A stretch of DNA of 36,664 bases from Acidobacteriaceae bacterium (lineage in GTDB: Bacteria > Acidobacteriota > Terriglobia > Terriglobales > Acidobacteriaceae): assembly GCA_030039035.1 (NCBI GenBank), contig JASHQQ010000023.1:1-36664 (forward strand). The letters run 5' to 3'. The notes beneath the pieces are model-generated. The model saw only the letters and a program-made list of their open reading frames with translations. It was not told the DNA's origin and ran no database searches. The position numbers and the translations under genes were made by a program. Positions 33,993 through 36,664 of the stretch are shown in pieces; positions within the stretch are counted from its first letter, which is position 1, and every line of letters starts with the position of its first letter.

Positions 33993-34541
33993 ATGATTCA
34001 GCGAACGGTCTTCGCCGGTCTGCTGGCTGCCGCGATCGCGGTTGCTGCCGCGCCCGCGCGCGCCGACAACGACGCGGTCCACTTCGGTTCCAACATCAAC
34101 GTGCCGGCCGATATGGCGGTGCACGATGCCGTCTGCTTCTTCTGCAGCGTGAATGTCCAGGGAAAAGTCAACGGCGACGTGGTCGCATTCTTCGGGCATG
34201 TGCACATCGCCGGCGCAGCCAACCACGATGTGGTCAGCTTCTTCGGCGGAGTCAGCGCCGATGACGGAGCCTCCATCGGGCAGGACCTGGTGAGCCTCTT
34301 CGGCGGCGTGCGCCTGGGCGAAAATGCCTCGGTGGGCCATGACATGGTGGTGCTGGTCGGGGGCGCGCAGATCGCCAACTCGGCGATTGTGGGTCACGAC
34401 AGGGTCGTACAGCCCGGCTGGATCCTCGACTTCCCGCTGATTCTGCTGATTGTGCTCTTTATCGTCGTTGTCTTCGAGCTGCGAGCCTGGCGCCGGCGGC
34501 AGTTTCTGCGCAGCTACCCCTTTCCGCCGCCGCGCTTCTGA
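33993..34541 (+). CDS. Bactofilin-like repeat protein with signal peptide and membrane anchor
   Basis: 182 residues. A signal peptide (1-24, ending ARA) is followed by a beta-solenoid-like core of about 18-22-residue turns with a repeated aromatic-glycine step (CFFCSVNV, AFFGHVHI, SFFGGVSA, SLFGGVRL, VLVGGAQI). A membrane segment (about 147-165, LILLIVLFIVVVFELRAW) and an Arg-rich tail end the protein. The core resembles polymer-forming (bactofilin-type) proteins, but the signal peptide puts it outside the cytoplasm, unlike true bactofilins. A palindrome covers its ribosome-binding site. The SDR gene follows 21 bp after its stop. Function unknown; an envelope role is likely. Confidence 0.8.
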   Translation: MIQRTVFAGLLAAAIAVAAAPARADNDAVHFGSNINVPADMAVHDAVCFFCSVNVQGKVNGDVVAFFGHVHIAGAANHDVVSFFGGVSADDGASIGQDLVSLFGGVRLGENASVGHDMVVLVGGAQIANSAIVGHDRVVQPGWILDFPLILLIVLFIVVVFELRAWRRRQFLRSYPFPPPRF

Positions 34542-34550
34542 GAACCAAAG

Positions 34551-34556
34551 TAAGCT
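34551..34556 (+). promoter_or_regulatory. TANNNT box before the SDR gene
   Basis: TAAGCT ends exactly 6 nt before ATG 34563, which lacks a Shine-Dalgarno. It could allow leaderless transcription of the SDR gene apart from the upstream gene. Alone it is weak; the same layout at two other genes raises its value. Confidence 0.35.
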
Positions 34557-34562
34557 GATGCA

Positions 34563-35585
34563 ATGAACGAACCGCGTGATGCGCGCGGGTCGGATGCATG
34601 GCCGGTCGACGCAACGGGAGCCTTGCGTCCGCTGCGCATCGTGATCCCGGGTGGCAGCGGCCAGGTGGGCGGTGTGCTGGCGCGCTACTTTCTGGAGCGC
34701 GGGCACCACGTCACGGTGCTGACGCGGGGGCCGTACACCGCGCCATGGCAAACCGTGCACTGGGACGGCGAGCAGATCGGCGAGTGGACCGGGCATCTTG
34801 AAGGCGCCGATGTCTGCATCCATCTCGCCGGGCGCAGCGTCAACTGCCGCTACACGGCGGCAAACCGGCGCGAGATCTACGAATCCCGAGTCCGTTCCAC
34901 GCGCCTGTTGGGCCGCGTGATCGGCGCGCTCGCCGATCCGCCGAAGATGTGGCTGAATGCCTCGACAGCGACGATCTATCGCCATGCGCTTGACCGGCCG
35001 ATGGACGAAGCGACCGGCGAAATCGGCGGCGATGAGCCCGGCGCGCCGAAGACGTGGAATTTTTCCATTCGCGTGGCAAAAGACTGGGAAGCGGCATTTT
35101 TCGGCGCGCACACTCCGCGCACGCGCAAGGTGGCCATGCGCACCGCCATCACCTTCAGCCCGATTCCGGGCAATGCCTTTGCGGTGCTGGTGAACCTTGT
35201 GCGCGCCGGCTTCGGCGGCACGCAGGGCAATGGCCGCCAGTTCGTCTCCTGGATCCACGAGCTCGACTTTGCGCGTGCGGTGGAGTTTCTTGTTGCACGC
35301 GAAGATCTCGACGGAGCGATCAATATCGCCTCGCCCAATCCCCTGCCCAACCGCGAGTTCATGGCCCTGCTGCGCGATGCCTGTGGCATGCCCAACGGAC
35401 TGCCTGCGCCCGCAATCCTCATCGGAATCGGCGCGTTCTTTCTGCGCACCGAACCGGAGCTGGCGCTCAAGAGCCGCCGCGTGGTGCCGGGGCGGCTGCT
35501 CCAGGCCGGTTTCCGGTTCGAGTTTCCCGATTGGGCTGAAGCCGCCGAAGACCTGGTGCGGCGATGGCGGCACAGGAACGATTGA
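34563..35585 (+). CDS. TIGR01777-family NAD(P)-dependent epimerase/oxidoreductase (YfcH-like)
   Basis: 340 residues. The Rossmann motif GGSGQVG is at residues 30-36 (RIVIPGGSGQVGGVLARYFL), later than usual because of a 24-residue N-terminal tail. CIHLAGRSVNCRYTAANRRE and ESRVRSTRLLG are typical of the TIGR01777/SDR39U1 family, as are the WNFSIRVAKDWEAAFF segment, the FVSWIHELDFARAVEFLV segment and the DUF1731-like C-terminus (PGRLLQAGFRFEFPDWAEAAEDL). The SDR YxxxK motif is not intact, as in much of the family. It is cytoplasmic; substrate unknown. It has no Shine-Dalgarno; TAAGCT lies 6 nt before the ATG. It follows the bactofilin-like gene and is convergent with the nuclease-like gene. Confidence 0.87.
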   Translation: MNEPRDARGSDAWPVDATGALRPLRIVIPGGSGQVGGVLARYFLERGHHVTVLTRGPYTAPWQTVHWDGEQIGEWTGHLEGADVCIHLAGRSVNCRYTAANRREIYESRVRSTRLLGRVIGALADPPKMWLNASTATIYRHALDRPMDEATGEIGGDEPGAPKTWNFSIRVAKDWEAAFFGAHTPRTRKVAMRTAITFSPIPGNAFAVLVNLVRAGFGGTQGNGRQFVSWIHELDFARAVEFLVAREDLDGAINIASPNPLPNREFMALLRDACGMPNGLPAPAILIGIGAFFLRTEPELALKSRRVVPGRLLQAGFRFEFPDWAEAAEDLVRRWRHRND

Positions 35586-35689
35586 AGCTTGTTCGACGGG
35601 ATTTCGAACTCGCGGTCGATGCAGACCCGGTTGCTCGACCCTTCTCGTCCGATGTTGGCGAACGAGCGGGATCGCGGCGCCTTGCAGCC

Positions 35690-36658
35690 CTACGGCCTTT
35701 CTTCCTGCAATTCCCCGGTATCGTCGATCGGCAACGCCATCCGTCCCGGCCCCACGATGCCGTACTTCACGTCGAGAAACTCCCGCAGTTCCTCGGAGAG
35801 CAGCGCGGCCAGCTCCTGCCACGTGAGCGTTTTCAGGCGCACGCGCAGCGCGGCGCTTCTTACGGCAGCCATCACCAGGAACCACGCCTCGCGCAGATCC
35901 GGCCGGCGTTCGTCGAGAATCACGCAGAAGCTCGCGCCGGCAGCGTGCGCCGCCAGCACGTTGCGAATAAGCTGATAGCTCGCGTAGCCGCGGACGACGT
36001 CGGCGATCAGCGGCCTCACCGCAGCATCGAACAAGGTCGTCTCCACCGGCTCTTCGTATTCCTGCGAATAGTCTTCGGGAAACTCGGTCGCTTCCCTGCG
36101 CCGGCTCACCACGATCTCTTCCCGCGGCAACAGCTCCCGATCGAAGACCTCGTCGAAGTCGCGGTACAGCTCGACGACCTCGGCAAAGCACGATTGAAAA
36201 TCGCCTTCGGTGAGTTTGGCTTCGACCAGCAGCGAGCCCAGGCGCAGATCCACTTCCGTGCGGTCGAAGGCGCCATTTTTCAGCGGCACGCGCGCTTTCC
36301 AGCCGAAAACGGGCGTTGCAGCCGCGTCCACGCCCAGCGCATCCTGAACGGCGCGCGACTCGACCACCCCCGGCGCGCAGAAGATGTTCATCAGCAGCGC
36401 ATCGGAACTCATGGAGGAGTCCAGCTCACGCCAGCGCCGCGCAGGGTCGCCGGCGAAGCGCGGCAGCGAGCGGGCTGCCTGCGCATGCACCTTGTCGAAG
36501 CGCCGCGCCCACTCCTGCCGCGCCAGAATCGAGTCATAGGCGGGACCGAAGAAATTGCCGTGGCGGCCATTCTCCGGTGCATACACGATCACCGGCGGGT
36601 TGCCGTAGCTCTCCACATGCGTTCGCCCGCGCGCGTAAGCGCGATTGCGCACAGTCAA
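35690..36658 (-). CDS. PD-(D/E)XK nuclease-like protein (5' end may lie outside window)
   Basis: 322 residues if read from TTG 36658. A GTG at 36652 is an alternative. The frame stays open to the window edge, so the true start could lie beyond it. Residues about 137-160 read RTEVDLRLGSLLVEAKLTEG, where Asp and the E-x-K triad match the PD-(D/E)XK nuclease fold. DALLMNIFCAPGVV lies before it, and the helical C-terminus includes YASYQLIRNVLAAHAAGASF and a cytosolic-looking end. It resembles putative restriction-endonuclease-like proteins such as the PGN_0703 type, a match made from memory and low in certainty. No methyltransferase gene is visible in the window. No signal peptide. Confidence 0.65.
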   Translation of the reverse strand: MTVRNRAYARGRTHVESYGNPPVIVYAPENGRHGNFFGPAYDSILARQEWARRFDKVHAQAARSLPRFAGDPARRWRELDSSMSSDALLMNIFCAPGVVESRAVQDALGVDAAATPVFGWKARVPLKNGAFDRTEVDLRLGSLLVEAKLTEGDFQSCFAEVVELYRDFDEVFDRELLPREEIVVSRRREATEFPEDYSQEYEEPVETTLFDAAVRPLIADVVRGYASYQLIRNVLAAHAAGASFCVILDERRPDLREAWFLVMAAVRSAALRVRLKTLTWQELAALLSEELREFLDVKYGIVGPGRMALPIDDTGELQEERP

Positions 36659-36664
36659 CTCGCG

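Overview
The window is GC-rich bacterial chromosome. It most likely comes from an Acidobacteriota genome (Acidobacteriaceae-like). Three things point that way: a VWA protein of the Acidobacteria-type family, an Oar-like TonB-dependent receptor with an N-terminal carboxypeptidase-regulatory-like domain, and many secreted or Tat-exported proteins separated by hairpin-rich intergenic repeats. This assignment rests on family recognition only. I saw no rRNA, tRNA or CRISPR array.

Layout. 1-2222 (minus): a P-loop ATPase translationally coupled to a TPR protein that runs off the left edge; together they look like a two-gene STAND-type signalling or defence module. 2457-6671 (minus): a large secreted protein of unknown function followed by a VWA protein, probably one operon. 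7012-13080 (minus): glucose-6-phosphate isomerase coupled to a DUF2090 aldolase-like protein, then a Tat-exported mannonate-dehydratase-like enolase-superfamily protein and a DUF362 protein. 13474-16206 (plus): a secreted protein with four tandem beta-rich repeats. 16276-18140: an MFS transporter (ACS type) divergent from a TrmO-like protein. 18209-22015 (minus): a secreted pullulanase with three tandem starch-binding-type domains and a good sigma70-type promoter. 22200-23630 (minus): a CNNM/CorC-type membrane protein. 24057-26467 (plus): an orphan efflux adaptor and a DUF4097 protein with a strong terminator. 26884-28230 (minus): an esterase-D-type hydrolase. 28306-29135 (plus): a type II toxin-antitoxin pair. 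29152-30669: two divergent HAD phosphatases. 30886-33582 (plus): a TonB-dependent receptor. 33993-35585 (plus): a bactofilin-like membrane protein and a TIGR01777-type SDR. 35690-36658 (minus): a PD-(D/E)XK nuclease-like protein at the right edge.

Several genes suit a saprophytic life on plant or microbial polysaccharide: pullulanase, the ACS-type transporter, mannonate dehydratase, Pgi, the DUF2090 aldolase-like protein and the TonB receptor. That link is inferred from gene families, not shown by a shared operon.

The most notable finding is a 113-bp MITE-like element with 14-bp terminal inverted repeats and a TA duplication that splits the antitoxin gene. Removing it on paper restores a complete antitoxin frame ending 1 bp before the toxin ATG, while the toxin keeps its PIN-domain acidic residues. 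Two copies of a different ~161-bp element with 13-bp inverted ends lie at 11.6 and 33.6 kb. One of them appears to sit inside a hairpin repeat. Small hairpins with TTCA or TTTA loops recur in the intergenic DNA. Three genes without a Shine-Dalgarno carry TANNNT exactly 6 nt before ATG, which suggests leaderless transcription.
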